Shown: positions 42,437-51,160, counted from the stretch's first letter. The stretch is 64,000 nt of DNA from JAXLZZ01 sp046350675 (GCA_046350675.1 JAXLZZ010000007.1:1-64000), one strand, 5' to 3'. Notes: generated from the sequence alone by a model not told the origin. Translations and numbers: made by a program.

Positions 42437-42748
42437 ATGAAAGCAATTCGTGTTGAAAAACTTCGGGTGGGCTCGTTTGCGAAGGTTGTAGGTATTGTAC
42501 AAGCAATCATCGCATTCATTTACGGCGCAATCATAACCTTGTCGGTTATCGCCGGTCAAATAACAAGTGACAGCTCTGTCGTGCGCAGCCTAGGCGTAAG
42601 CGTTGGCGTACTCGGCTTGGCAGTTGTGCTGTTCCCAGCAGTCGCCTATGTGATTGGTTGGGTGCAGGGTGCTGTGGCAGCTATCGTTTTGAACTTTGCG
42701 TTCAAAGAGGGTGCACACCTCGATATCGAAATTTCTGATATCAAGTAA
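42437..42748 (+). CDS. Small membrane protein with two helices
   Basis: A 103-residue protein with two membrane helices (VVGIVQAIIAFIYGAIITLSV and VSVGVLGLAVVLFPAVAYVIG) and a short C-terminal EGAHLDIEI tail, somewhat like the DUF3566 type. GGAGGG lies 6 nt before the ATG, and a strong terminator follows, so it is a stand-alone gene. Confidence 0.7.
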   Translation: MKAIRVEKLRVGSFAKVVGIVQAIIAFIYGAIITLSVIAGQITSDSSVVRSLGVSVGVLGLAVVLFPAVAYVIGWVQGAVAAIVLNFAFKEGAHLDIEISDIK

Positions 42749-42763
42749 TTTCGATTCTGTGCA

Positions 42764-42795
42764 AAAAATATCCGGCACTTGTGGCCGGATATTTT
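42764..42795 (+). terminator. Intrinsic terminator
   Basis: AAAATATCCGG pairs with CCGGATATTTT around a short loop: an eleven-pair stem with A and T tracts, usable in both directions. Confidence 0.85.
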
Positions 42796-42830
42796 GATTA
42801 TTCTCACCTGTAGTTTGTTATGATGAGCCT

Positions 42831-43991
42831 ATGTCAGTAATCACGAAAATATCTCGCAAATTCCGTTCGTTGCAGAACAGCTATATCACCTATAACAGCG
42901 TGTATATCTCTAGACAAGCAATTCTACATAATTATGATATGTTTGCTGCCATGCCTGCGAACCAGTATGTTATTCCAGTTCTTAAAGCAAATGCCTACGG
43001 ACATGGATTGGAGCAACTTGTATCGATTCTTCGTGATCGTTCTATGCCTTACGTCGCTGTAGACGGCTACTTCGAGGCAATCCGTATCCATGAAATATCT
43101 GACCAGCCTGTGCTGGTTATGGGCGCGATCGATCCGCGTAATTTTGCGCGTATTAAAACGAAACACTGTGCTTTTGTGGTGCATGATACCTCCACACTTG
43201 AAGCGCTTGCTGCCACCGGCAAGAAAATCAGGGTACATCTTGAGCTCGATACTGGTATGCATCGACACGGGGTGGCACATGATGAGATTGATGATTTTTT
43301 GAAGACCCTGAAGAAGTATCCAAAACTTGAGCTAGAAGGTGTAATGACGCATCTTGCTGACGCTGATAACCCGCGCTCCATTACATTTACAACGCAACAA
43401 GCAAAACTTTTTGACGCTGTGATCGAGAAGATTCTAACTCGCGGGTACACTCCAAAATACCTACATGTTGCCCAAACTGCTGGCTCCACAAAAGTCCAGT
43501 CAAAATATGCGAACACGGCCCGGATAGGCATTGGACTCTATGGCGTGAATCCGCTGGAAAAACACGATGATAGCTGCCAAATACTTGATGGATTACAGCC
43601 CGCATTAACGCTCAACAGTACTATTTCAAAAGTGATCGATCTCAAAAAAGGCGACACGGTAAGCTATGGTCGAACCTTTGTGGCTCCAAAAAACATGCAG
43701 ATAGCAGTGTTGCCGCTTGGCTACTACGAAGCAATTCCCCGAACTTTGAGCAACGTTGGGGTAGTGCAGGTAAGGGGCACGTATGCGCCCATTGTAGGTA
43801 GGGTTTGTATGAATCACACAATGATCGATATTACGGATAGTTCTGCTCAAACAGGCGATGCAGTGGTCATATTCAGCTCGAATACAAAAGATCGAAACAG
43901 CATTCAATCAACTTCTCGACAACATAAGCTATTCTCCTACGAGCTATTGGTAGGTATCTCGTCAGCAGTTCGCAGAACAATTGTTGACTAG
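42831..43991 (+). CDS. alr: Alanine racemase
   Basis: A 386-residue PLP enzyme that makes D-alanine for peptidoglycan. The PLP lysine is Lys52 in PVLKANAYGHG; the second catalytic base is Tyr279 in VSYGRTF. GRVCMNHTMIDIT matches the conserved C-terminal beta domain. An extra 20 residues precede the usual start. TATGAT (42819-42824) ends 6 nt before the ATG with no Shine-Dalgarno: leaderless. Next gene uppP serves the same pathway. Confidence 0.95.
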   Translation: MSVITKISRKFRSLQNSYITYNSVYISRQAILHNYDMFAAMPANQYVIPVLKANAYGHGLEQLVSILRDRSMPYVAVDGYFEAIRIHEISDQPVLVMGAIDPRNFARIKTKHCAFVVHDTSTLEALAATGKKIRVHLELDTGMHRHGVAHDEIDDFLKTLKKYPKLELEGVMTHLADADNPRSITFTTQQAKLFDAVIEKILTRGYTPKYLHVAQTAGSTKVQSKYANTARIGIGLYGVNPLEKHDDSCQILDGLQPALTLNSTISKVIDLKKGDTVSYGRTFVAPKNMQIAVLPLGYYEAIPRTLSNVGVVQVRGTYAPIVGRVCMNHTMIDITDSSAQTGDAVVIFSSNTKDRNSIQSTSRQHKLFSYELLVGISSAVRRTIVD

Positions 43992-44011
43992 TAGAGTGCT
44001 ATAATTCGGGT

Positions 44012-44848
44012 ATGGATATATGGCAAGCAATTGTGCTCGGTATCGTCGAGGGTGTAACTGAGTTTTTGCCGATTTCGAGTACCGGCCATCTAACAATTCT
44101 CGAAAAACTCTTTGGCTATCAGATTAACGATCCGGATATCACGGCTTTTACGGCGATTATCCAAGTTGGTGCTGTGCTGGCAACGGTACTTTTTTTACGC
44201 AGAGACATTATTAGGATAGGCAAAGCGTGGTTTAAGGGTTTGGCAAACGGGGAAGCGCGCAAACATTTTGATTATCGCTACGGCTGGGCAATCATAATTG
44301 GTTCAATACCGATCGGTATTATCGGATTCTTATTCAAAGACCAGGTTGAGACGACGCTAAGGAGTTTGTGGGTTGTAGCTTTTGCGCTCATTTTGTGGAG
44401 CGGCGTAATGTGGCTGGCTGACACCTACACCAAGCATAGTCGCCACGAAAAGTCGGTCAACTGGAAAGACACATTGTTCATTGGTATCGTGCAGTGTTTG
44501 GCGTTGATCCCTGGTGTTTCTCGCTCGGGCGCAACAATGACGGCCGGTTTATATCGAGGATTTGATCGTGTAACGGTTACGAAGCTCTCATTCTTTCTGT
44601 CGATTCCAGCGCTCTGCGCAGCAGCCGTGCTACAAACGGCAACTGAGTATGACAATATAGCTCACGGTGTAGGCTGGCCAGCGACTATCACCGCTACAGT
44701 GGTTAGCTTTATTACCGCCTACATTGCGGTTTCGTGGCTGCTCAAGTTTATTGCCAATCATAGCTACTTGGTATTCATCATCTACCGACTCATTCTTGGC
44801 AGTGTCCTGATCGCATTGCTGGCCACTGGCGCGATAGCAGCCGTGTAG
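44012..44848 (+). CDS. uppP: Undecaprenyl-diphosphatase (BacA/UppP)
   Basis: A 278-residue polytopic enzyme that removes a phosphate from undecaprenyl diphosphate, recycling the lipid carrier and giving bacitracin resistance. Both signature motifs are present: EGVTEFLPISSTGH near residue 14 and PGVSRSGATMTAG near 167. TATAAT (44000-44005) ends 6 nt before the ATG (leaderless). Confidence 0.97.
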   Translation: MDIWQAIVLGIVEGVTEFLPISSTGHLTILEKLFGYQINDPDITAFTAIIQVGAVLATVLFLRRDIIRIGKAWFKGLANGEARKHFDYRYGWAIIIGSIPIGIIGFLFKDQVETTLRSLWVVAFALILWSGVMWLADTYTKHSRHEKSVNWKDTLFIGIVQCLALIPGVSRSGATMTAGLYRGFDRVTVTKLSFFLSIPALCAAAVLQTATEYDNIAHGVGWPATITATVVSFITAYIAVSWLLKFIANHSYLVFIIYRLILGSVLIALLATGAIAAV

Positions 44849-44867
44849 TGCTACAATAGCTATAGAG

Positions 44868-45320
44868 ATGAAAACAAAAATAACTGACATTGATGTAAGG
44901 CTAATTGCGTTCTTTAAGCGATCATTTATCCCTGTTGCACGTGTCTCGATATTTATTGTGTTCTTCTGGTTTGGGCTGATCAAATTATTGGGTTTGAGTC
45001 CGGCCAGCCCCTTAGCAAAAGCCTTGATTGGTCAAACTGTAGGACTGCAATACTTTGATACGCTCTTCGTGATACTGGCGCTTATGGAGTGTGTGATCGG
45101 TATTTTATTCTTGTTTCCTAAAGCAACACGTATTGTTATCCCACTATTGCTGATTCATATGCTGATCGTATGTTCGCCATTGATCATGGTGCCCGCGTAC
45201 ACCTGGCAATCGTTCCTAGTTCCAACGTTAGAAGGGCAGTACATCATTAAAAATGCTGTCGTTGTAGCGGTCGCAATTGGCATTGCTGCCTCTGCGCAGC
45301 CTTTGCGCACCAAAAAATAG
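44868..45320 (+). CDS. DoxX/DUF417-like membrane protein
   Basis: A 150-residue protein with four membrane helices in a DoxX-like pattern (VARVSIFIVFFWFGLIKLL, later LFVILALMECVIGILFLF and VIPLLLIHMLIVCSPLIM). The FFWFGLIKLLG stretch is like DUF417/YkgB. Role unknown. TACAAT (44852-44857) lies 10 nt before the ATG without a Shine-Dalgarno. Confidence 0.7.
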   Translation: MKTKITDIDVRLIAFFKRSFIPVARVSIFIVFFWFGLIKLLGLSPASPLAKALIGQTVGLQYFDTLFVILALMECVIGILFLFPKATRIVIPLLLIHMLIVCSPLIMVPAYTWQSFLVPTLEGQYIIKNAVVVAVAIGIAASAQPLRTKK

Positions 45321-45335
45321 TATTGGGGCGTTTAG

Positions 45336-45842
45336 CTAGCGCTGTTTCTTGAGCGAATGCTTGAATCTAATCTGTAGAGATATGTCTTTGCCGCCGCCAT
45401 AGCAAGTGACTCGAGCAGGTGCGTTTTTATCAGCTCTGCGTAAGCGCGCAGTGTTATAGATTGTTTCCAGCGTAGTTTTAGACGTGTGCTGATCTTTTTG
45501 CTGAGGCCCTTCCGCGAACGGCTGCTTAAAGGACGGGTTATCATTCCACTTACGAGTGCGCGCATCCCATTGCTCAATGCGCGTTAGTACAAGGGGCCCG
45601 TGCGTAAATTCTTGATAATCAGAGAACATCTCAACATCGCATACGGTTTTCCCCGTACCTGGATTGAAGCGCATATTAAGAGCCGGTACACCTTCTTTCG
45701 TTGGCACCTGAAGGGGTGTTCTGTAGGCATCGGCTTCTTCTGCAGCCCCAAGCATCGCCATACCGGCCAGTAGGGCAGTTGCAGGTGTGGCTAAGCGTTT
45801 TGCTTGCTCGAGTAGGCTGTGGTTTGCTGTTTCAATTGACAT
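45336..45842 (-). CDS. Exported Cys-containing protein
   Basis: A 168-residue protein with a hydrophobic segment (ATPATALLAGMAMLGAAEEADA) that looks like a signal peptide, and a small basic exported domain with two cysteines (KTVCDVEMF; RVTCYGGG). The order polar tail, Ala-rich helix, two to four cysteines and R-x-W-type loops resembles 14489-15226 and 16444-17373, so I group the three as a putative family. Function unknown. Confidence 0.65.
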   Translation of the reverse strand: MSIETANHSLLEQAKRLATPATALLAGMAMLGAAEEADAYRTPLQVPTKEGVPALNMRFNPGTGKTVCDVEMFSDYQEFTHGPLVLTRIEQWDARTRKWNDNPSFKQPFAEGPQQKDQHTSKTTLETIYNTARLRRADKNAPARVTCYGGGKDISLQIRFKHSLKKQR

Positions 45843-45951
45843 GACTGCAAGTAGTATCTCTGCATGTGGTAATTACTGCAAGCATCAGCACGTTATTTTG
45901 CTACAGGATGCAGCACCGATGTTTGGTGGAGGAAGGTGTATTATTGCTTAC

Positions 45952-46716
45952 ATGGTATTACCAAAACAAAAAGCCGCCAGAAAAGTTTTGACGCAACGAG
46001 TTACGCTTGCCGACGGTCGCGAGACGACTGTACACGTCTTGAGGGTGAGTCGAAAGGCTCTGCGATTACGCGTTGTACGTTTTGATCGGCCAACTCGTTT
46101 GCTTGACTGGTGCCAGCAGCACGCCATCCCGAATGCGATTAATGGTGGTTTCTTCGGGAATGACATTAATGGTGCGGAAAACGGGGCGCCGGTAGGCGAA
46201 GTCTGGATTAACGGACAAAAAATAGCCAAGACCATGACACAGTTTGATCGAGGTTGCGTATATATCAGCAAGCAGGGCGAAATCCGTATTGGCCCGCGGA
46301 GTACGCTCCCGAAACGTATTGATGGCGATCTATTGGAAGTTGGACCTTTGCTGATTAACGAGGGTAAGCCAGTGCTCGAGCTTAATGACGAGGGTTTTTC
46401 GGCCGAGGCAAACTTTTTTGATAACGACGTAACGATTGGTCGCGCACAACGTGTGGCTATTGCCTGTGATTCCGATACCGTCTGGATGGCCGTGTGTGAA
46501 GGCAGGAGCCCTACAGAAGCGGGCTTCACCCTAGGAGAGATGGCTGATTTTCTGAAGAGTCTAGGGGCAAGAGATGCACTTAATCTTGATGGCGGCAGTG
46601 GAAGTAGCTTGGTTATCGACCACAAGCTCATTAACAAGCCACGCATGGGTGCAGACAGAAATTTCCGTGAATTTCCCCGTGGCCGAGAAATCGTAACTGC
46701 AATTATATTGGAATAA
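45952..46716 (+). CDS. NAGPA-domain phosphodiester glycosidase family protein
   Basis: A 254-residue protein of the phosphodiester glycosidase (NAGPA, DUF2233-like) family: AINGGFFGNDI near residue 65, then RVAIACDSDTVWMAVCEGRS and the hallmark ALNLDGGSGSSLVI. No signal peptide is evident with this start, which is odd for a family often exported. TATTAT (45939-45944) ends 7 nt before the ATG (leaderless); an in-frame extension upstream lacks a start signal. Confidence 0.82.
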   Translation: MVLPKQKAARKVLTQRVTLADGRETTVHVLRVSRKALRLRVVRFDRPTRLLDWCQQHAIPNAINGGFFGNDINGAENGAPVGEVWINGQKIAKTMTQFDRGCVYISKQGEIRIGPRSTLPKRIDGDLLEVGPLLINEGKPVLELNDEGFSAEANFFDNDVTIGRAQRVAIACDSDTVWMAVCEGRSPTEAGFTLGEMADFLKSLGARDALNLDGGSGSSLVIDHKLINKPRMGADRNFREFPRGREIVTAIILE

Positions 46717-46717
46717 T

Positions 46718-46792
46718 TGGTGCGGATGTGGGGAGTCGAACCCCAGTCTCAACCTTGGGAAGGTCATATAATAGCCGTTATACTACACCCGC
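46718..46792 (-). tRNA. tRNA-Gly (CCC)
   Basis: On the minus strand: acceptor GCGGGTG/CATCCGC, anticodon loop TTCCCAA giving CCC, T-arm TGGGG-TTCGACT-CCCCA, A73 and encoded CCA. No tail element follows it. Confidence 0.93.
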
Positions 46793-46802
46793 CAATAAAT
46801 AA

Positions 46803-46878
46803 TGGAGCCACCTAGCAGGATCGAACTGCTGACCTACACGTTACGAATGTGTCGCTCTACCAACTGAGCTAAGGTGGC
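46803..46878 (-). tRNA. tRNA-Thr (CGT)
   Basis: On the minus strand: acceptor GCCACCT/AGGTGGC, anticodon loop TTCGTAA giving CGT, T-arm AGCAG-TTCGATC-CTGCT, discriminator T73 and encoded CCA. Lies 10 nt before tRNA-Gly in one transcript. Its TCCA end fits the TGGA of the T-box motif before thrS. Confidence 0.93.
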
Positions 46879-46929
46879 GTGCTGAGCACCGATGTATTAT
46901 AACGGATTTAATTTCACAAATGCTACACT

Positions 46930-47148
46930 ATGCATGTGTACGAGAATGACTTTGAAAGGCAGCCTAGCAAACGAGAGCCAGCACAGGTTATTGGGGGTGC
47001 TGATCGTGTGCCCACGTGGGTGCCTGCACTCGGTGAATTGCACGAGTTATACTGTAAATCTCAGACCAATATTGGGGACACCGAACAGCAGCACGGCGAC
47101 GAAGTGCTTATAGCTCCGAACGACCCAGTAGAGAAGCCTGAAACATAA
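46930..47148 (+). CDS. Hypothetical small acidic protein
   Basis: A 72-residue acidic protein. It is preferred over the overlapping Cys/Leu-rich frame at 46892 for its composition. TACACT (46924-46929) abuts the ATG at 46930 and ends 6 nt before a GTG at 46936, so a leaderless GTG start is possible. No family recognised. Confidence 0.45.
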   Translation: MHVYENDFERQPSKREPAQVIGGADRVPTWVPALGELHELYCKSQTNIGDTEQQHGDEVLIAPNDPVEKPET

Positions 47149-47190
47149 ATTCTCCACACCTGTTAATTAGTGCTACAATAGACAGCAAGA

Positions 47191-47559
47191 ATGGCCTCTA
47201 CAAACAAGAAGTATTTTCATGACCACCTTGTGCTTTTGCTGTTGAGCATTGCTGCGTTTTTAACGATTGCTGTCAGCATCTTTATTGCAGTTAAGCTTGG
47301 CACAGGGCACTCCAACACCTATATCGTGCAGTGTCGTGATTGCTCAAACCCAAGCGCGATCAATCGATTTACCAGCGGTGGTGTGGGTAGTCTATTGAGC
47401 TTTATTGCTTTTGCAATCGTAGTCCTGATATCGAGCACTGCTATCAGCATGCGTGTCTATAAGATTCACCGCCAGTTGGCGCTTACGGTGCTCGGACTTG
47501 GAGTCCTCTTGCTTATCCTGACTGTGATAGTAAGTAACGCTCTCTTGATGCTCCGATGA
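47191..47559 (+). CDS. Small polytopic membrane protein
   Basis: A 122-residue protein with three membrane helices and an exported loop carrying CRDC. TACAAT (47174-47179) lies 11 nt before the ATG without a Shine-Dalgarno. Its stop overlaps the start of the glycosyltransferase (ATGA), so the two are coupled and may work together at the membrane. Confidence 0.7.
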   Translation: MASTNKKYFHDHLVLLLLSIAAFLTIAVSIFIAVKLGTGHSNTYIVQCRDCSNPSAINRFTSGGVGSLLSFIAFAIVVLISSTAISMRVYKIHRQLALTVLGLGVLLLILTVIVSNALLMLR

Positions 47560-49166
47560 CAGATATCGAGATTCCGTACGAAAAAGACCGCAAAGGTCAC
47601 TACCGTTTTTTTGAGATTTTACCAGGCGCACTCAGCTGGACATTAATCCTTTTGCCACTTGTGCTTAGTGTTATCAACGTATCATTGGCAGTATTCTTTA
47701 TACTGTTTTATTTACTCGTTTTCTTTGTGCGTGCGCTGGGCTACGCTGCACGTGTCATTGGCGGCTATCGCTCTATGAAGCAGCAAAAGAACCTGTCGTG
47801 GGCTAAGCTCAACGAAGACCTCAATAACGGCACAATAGTTAGCAAGGGGATCAAACACCCCAAGTGGCACAAACGCAACATGGAACTGCTATCGAGCAGA
47901 TCGCACGACTACAAACCTGCAGATATCACACACGCCGTTATTATTGCTACTGTTGATGAGAGCCGTGAAGTGCTTGAGCCAACGATTCAGGCTGTGCTGA
48001 GTTCGAAATACAAAAAAGAAAAGATGATTTTGGTAATCGCCTACGAAGGACGTGCTGGCAAGGTTGCAGAAGACCGCGCCAAGGAGCTCATCAAAGTGTA
48101 CGGCAAAGAATTTAGCCACGCGATGGCGGTTAAGCATCCCCCCAACATTCCTGGTGAACAGATTGGCAAGGGTGGTAATGTAACCTATGCTGGCCGCGAA
48201 CTGCAGAAATATCTCGAGAAGAAAAAGATTGATATGGACACTACACTGGTTACCACGCTCGACTCCGACAATCGTCCCGACAAGAGTTATTTTGCCGCAT
48301 TAAGCTACCTATTTTGCGTAGTCCCTAAGCCGCTCAGGGCCTCTTACCAGCCTCTGCCAATGTTTACCAACAATATTTGGGATGCCCCAACATTGATGCG
48401 CGTTATTGCCACGGGTAATAATTTATTCTACTTGGTTGGCAGTCAGCGTCCGCACTTATCACGCAACTTCTCGGCTCACGCTCAGCCAATGAGCTCACTG
48501 ATTGCGATGGATTTTTGGAGCGTGCGCACAATTGTAGAAGACGGCCATCACTTTTGGCGATCATATTTCCATTTTGATGGCGACTATAGAGTATATCCAC
48601 TCAGTGTGCCAATCTATCAGGATGCGGTACTGGCTGATGGCTACTGGCGTACCATCAAAGCCCAGTTCTATCAGCTACGTCGCTGGACCTACGGTGCATC
48701 AGATGTAGCGTATGTTGCCAGCAAAGCGTTTTACACCAAAAACGTCGTGCCCAAAGCCGATGCGTTGGCTAAATTATTGCGATTGCTCGAAGGCCACGTT
48801 ACCTGGGCAACTGGTCCGCTGCTTGTCTTCCTCGCGGCATTTATTCCACCGTTGATACACCCACAGAGCCTTGCAGCCAACGAGTTGCCCTTGATTGTGA
48901 GTCGTGTACAGCGCATTGGTATCATCGGTCTTTTGATCTCAGTCTATGTAGCGTTAGTAATCTTGCCACCGCGCCCAGCACGCCACAAGCGCCATCGCTC
49001 AGTATTAATGCTTGCTCAATGGGCGCTGCTGCCACTCACGAATATTCTCTTTGGCTGCACCGCAGCCTTCAACTCGCAAACGCGCTTAATGTTCAAGAAA
49101 TATCTCAGCAAGTTCGACGTGACCGAAAAGGCCACCGTCGATGCCTCCGGCAAACGCACCAAATAA
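47556..49166 (+). CDS. Membrane glycosyltransferase, family 2 (cellulose-synthase-like)
   Basis: A 536-residue processive-type GT2. Two N-terminal helices are followed by the catalytic domain with TTLDSDNRPD (metal-binding DxD) near residue 236, EDGHHFW (the TED-like catalytic base motif) near 327 and QLRRWTYG (QxxRW) near 372, then further helices. Such enzymes polymerise and export a polysaccharide. Product unknown. Coupled to the small membrane protein upstream. Confidence 0.88.
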   Translation: MTDIEIPYEKDRKGHYRFFEILPGALSWTLILLPLVLSVINVSLAVFFILFYLLVFFVRALGYAARVIGGYRSMKQQKNLSWAKLNEDLNNGTIVSKGIKHPKWHKRNMELLSSRSHDYKPADITHAVIIATVDESREVLEPTIQAVLSSKYKKEKMILVIAYEGRAGKVAEDRAKELIKVYGKEFSHAMAVKHPPNIPGEQIGKGGNVTYAGRELQKYLEKKKIDMDTTLVTTLDSDNRPDKSYFAALSYLFCVVPKPLRASYQPLPMFTNNIWDAPTLMRVIATGNNLFYLVGSQRPHLSRNFSAHAQPMSSLIAMDFWSVRTIVEDGHHFWRSYFHFDGDYRVYPLSVPIYQDAVLADGYWRTIKAQFYQLRRWTYGASDVAYVASKAFYTKNVVPKADALAKLLRLLEGHVTWATGPLLVFLAAFIPPLIHPQSLAANELPLIVSRVQRIGIIGLLISVYVALVILPPRPARHKRHRSVLMLAQWALLPLTNILFGCTAAFNSQTRLMFKKYLSKFDVTEKATVDASGKRTK

Positions 49167-49256
49167 CGTAAAGCACAAGTATTAACAGGGGCGGAAAGTT
49201 TGCGAAACAGAAGCCCTAGCTTTAGAATAAGTGCATAATTATTCTATGGAGAAAAT

Positions 49257-50024
49257 ATGAGCGAAAACATACTGGCAGAACTATATGGGGCTAAAGTGGA
49301 GAAGGAGCGGCGAGCCGAAGAGGCCGCAGCCAGACGCGAGAAGGAGCACCAACAGATGCTCTGGGAAGCAGGTGAGCTGCGAAGAACAGTTATTGAGCCC
49401 CGTAACGAAATTGCTGAGAGACTTGACGGCTTGCTGAAGACGATAGGTGTCGATAGCACCGACATAAGTGTCCCCACGCACAGCTACAATGTGCAATCAC
49501 TAGAGGAGGCTTTTGAAGATGCGCGTGAGGGACAGTACCGTAGGGAGCAGCTGGCTAATGTTGAGTCCGCAAGTCTATTGGTTGATCTGGGCGAACTACC
49601 TGCAGATGATCGAGGTGTAGAGCATGCAGTGGCGCAACTTTTTGCTAAGCACACACAAAAATACGTCGGCAGCCCCAAGAAAATCTCTCGCATGAAATCT
49701 AAGCGAGAGTATCAGGTTGTTGAGAAGGATGCTCCGACTCTTAGGAAAGTTGGTCTTAAGATCTCTACGTTCGGTGGAGATCAAGAAGGGGATCTTCTAG
49801 ATGATAGTCTCTGGTATAACCCTGCGGCAGCATATTACCAAGATGAAGTATTGGCGAATGAGAGTGAGCTGCAAAGTTTACGCGGGCAAAAGCAGAGTGT
49901 TATCACTATGGGTTCGGTGCTAGCACTGCTCGAAGCACGTATAGATGGTCATCCCGAGCGCATCTTACCTCCGTCAGACGAATTTGCACATATGCCTGGC
50001 AGCTGGCATCTTAGCGAATGCTAA
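49257..50024 (+). CDS. Hypothetical protein with N-terminal coiled coil
   Basis: A 255-residue soluble protein. Residues 12-60 are Glu/Arg/Ala-rich and probably a coiled coil; the rest has no feature I recognise. GGAG lies 6 nt before the ATG, and TAGAAT about 30 nt upstream may be the -10. Convergent with nrdR. Confidence 0.6.
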   Translation: MSENILAELYGAKVEKERRAEEAAARREKEHQQMLWEAGELRRTVIEPRNEIAERLDGLLKTIGVDSTDISVPTHSYNVQSLEEAFEDAREGQYRREQLANVESASLLVDLGELPADDRGVEHAVAQLFAKHTQKYVGSPKKISRMKSKREYQVVEKDAPTLRKVGLKISTFGGDQEGDLLDDSLWYNPAAAYYQDEVLANESELQSLRGQKQSVITMGSVLALLEARIDGHPERILPPSDEFAHMPGSWHLSEC

Positions 50025-50028
50025 AACT

Positions 50029-50436
50029 TTAACTTTGGTGGTGGGCGGTGTAGTGGACGCTGGCAGCGGTGTCGAAACGGTTTAGGGCTACTTTGGTTAT
50101 CTGAATAATAGTGTCTTTTTCGATGATGCCATCTTGGGTTTGCTTGAGCAGCCGGTAGATAATGCTGTCTGTGAGCCCCTGAGCGTCCTCAAGAGAGTTT
50201 TTGCGGTGCCCACAGCTCCGAAGTACACTAACGAGCAGTTTATCGCGCAAAAACGGCTGTAAATCGTTACCCTGATACTTTACTCGCCACGCACCACTAT
50301 AATCAATGCTTTCCTCAGTGGTAAACACCGTGAAGCACTGCTGGCAATGCCGTCGGCGCCAGATTCGATTTGTCCAAACCTGCGGCCGAGAGTTCGTAAC
50401 CTTTATATTTTTCGATCCGCACTGTACGCAAATCAT
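50029..50436 (-). CDS. nrdR: NrdR-type transcriptional repressor
   Basis: A 135-residue NrdR: a zinc ribbon with Cys3/Cys6 and Cys31/Cys34 (MICVQCGSKN; RRRHCQQCFTVFTT) followed by an ATP-cone (DDFR-type start, then KNSLEDAQGLTDSIIYRLL). NrdR senses dATP/ATP and represses ribonucleotide reductase genes. The spacing between the Cys pairs and the slightly short length are a little divergent. GGAGG precedes the ATG. A 20-bp palindrome lies 53 bp upstream. Confidence 0.85.
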   Translation of the reverse strand: MICVQCGSKNIKVTNSRPQVWTNRIWRRRHCQQCFTVFTTEESIDYSGAWRVKYQGNDLQPFLRDKLLVSVLRSCGHRKNSLEDAQGLTDSIIYRLLKQTQDGIIEKDTIIQITKVALNRFDTAASVHYTAHHQS

Positions 50437-50489
50437 GCCTAACCCTCCACGTGTTTTGAGAGCTTAATTTTCTCGAAAAGTTGTAAAAC

Positions 50490-50509
50490 CATGTCAACAT
50501 GTTGACATG
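50490..50509. promoter_or_regulatory. Perfect 20-bp palindrome upstream of nrdR
   Basis: CATGTCAACATGTTGACATG is a perfect dyad. It contains TTGACA on both strands, so it could serve as an operator over divergent -35 boxes. It does not match the classical NrdR box. Confidence 0.65.
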
Positions 50510-50567
50510 TCGCTATTAAAAAAGCTAGTGGATAACTCCATAAAAAGTGCGGATAAGTCTATGAATT

Positions 50568-50652
50568 GTCATCTCGAGGGAACCGAGAGATCTCTCCAAA
50601 CTCTGTGCAGACCTACAGAGATTTCTCCTGGTTACGCTACTCGAGATGACAG
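50568..50652. repeat. Composite inverted mini-repeat
   Basis: TGTCATCTCGAG (50568-50579) and CTCGAGATGACA (50640-50651) are perfect 12-bp inverted repeats, each the end of a mini-repeat in opposite orientation, giving a long hairpin. Confidence 0.8.
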
Positions 50653-50673
50653 GGATGGAATGGAAAAACAAAA

Positions 50674-50708
50674 CCCCGAGTAGCTGCGAGGCTCACTCGG
50701 GGTATTTT
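50674..50708 (+). terminator. Intrinsic terminator in intergenic region
   Basis: CCCCGAGT (50674-50681) pairs with ACTCGGGG (50695-50702) and is followed by TATTTT. No gene precedes it on this strand, so a non-coding transcript through the mini-repeat is possible. Confidence 0.65.
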
Positions 50709-50734
50709 GCGACGTTACTATTGCTAACCTATAT

Positions 50735-50880
50735 CATCCAAAACCTACATTTTCAGCCGCGCCTCGCTGGCTAAAAAGCAGTTTTCTTCGCTCGGTGTAT
50801 CTACAGATACGCCTCACTCTGATAACCTACTTTTTAACTCAGTGATCCATCACCTGAAATCTACAGGTTTTGGATGACAC
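50735..50880. repeat. MITE-like repeat family B, copy 1
   Basis: Terminal inverted repeats TCATCCAAAACCT and AGGTTTTGGATGA bound a 145-bp stretch with a palindromic centre (TGTATCTACAGATAC). Resembles 51716-51838 and 57714-57838 in length and layout. Confidence 0.65.
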
Positions 50881-50894
50881 AGGCTAAACCAGGC

Positions 50895-51023
50895 TTATTT
50901 GGTGGCAGCAGTGCGGATTCGGCGGATTCTGTCGTTGTCTTTTGAAGCATTTAACTCTTCGTAAAACAACTTGAAGGCGTCTAAAGCGCTTGCTTTGTTG
51001 ATACCAAAACTTCCTTGTTTAAC
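50895..51023 (-). CDS. Possible small protein with non-standard start
   Basis: A strong minus-strand promoter (51058-51030) leads, 6 nt after its -10, into an open frame of about 42 codons ending in TAA at 50895. It has protein-like composition (FGINKASALDAFKLFYEEL, then a basic end). The first codon after the predicted start of transcription is GTT, and there is no ATG, GTG or TTG in frame. Either a non-standard leaderless start or a decayed gene. Confidence 0.35.
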   Translation of the reverse strand, partial: VKQGSFGINKASALDAFKLFYEELNASKDNDRIRRIRTAATK

Positions 51024-51029
51024 CGAACA

Positions 51030-51058
51030 ATAGTAGCAAATAGATGTATATTAGTCAA
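51030..51058 (-). promoter_or_regulatory. Minus-strand promoter
   Basis: TTGACT (51058-51053), 17 nt, TACTAT (51035-51030) on the minus strand, pointing into the short frame at 50895-51023. Confidence 0.65.
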
Positions 51059-51160
51059 TACTTTAGCCATAAAAGCTAGTGCTTATAACAGGGGTAAAGC
51101 CTTTCCATTTGATCACTCTTCATTTAATGGCTATTTAATATTTGCTCGTGGCTTACTATC

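Noticed and set aside
46892..47113. Alternative frame rich in Cys and Leu overlapping 46930-47148
   Set aside because: Poor composition and no start signal; the acidic frame is a better candidate.
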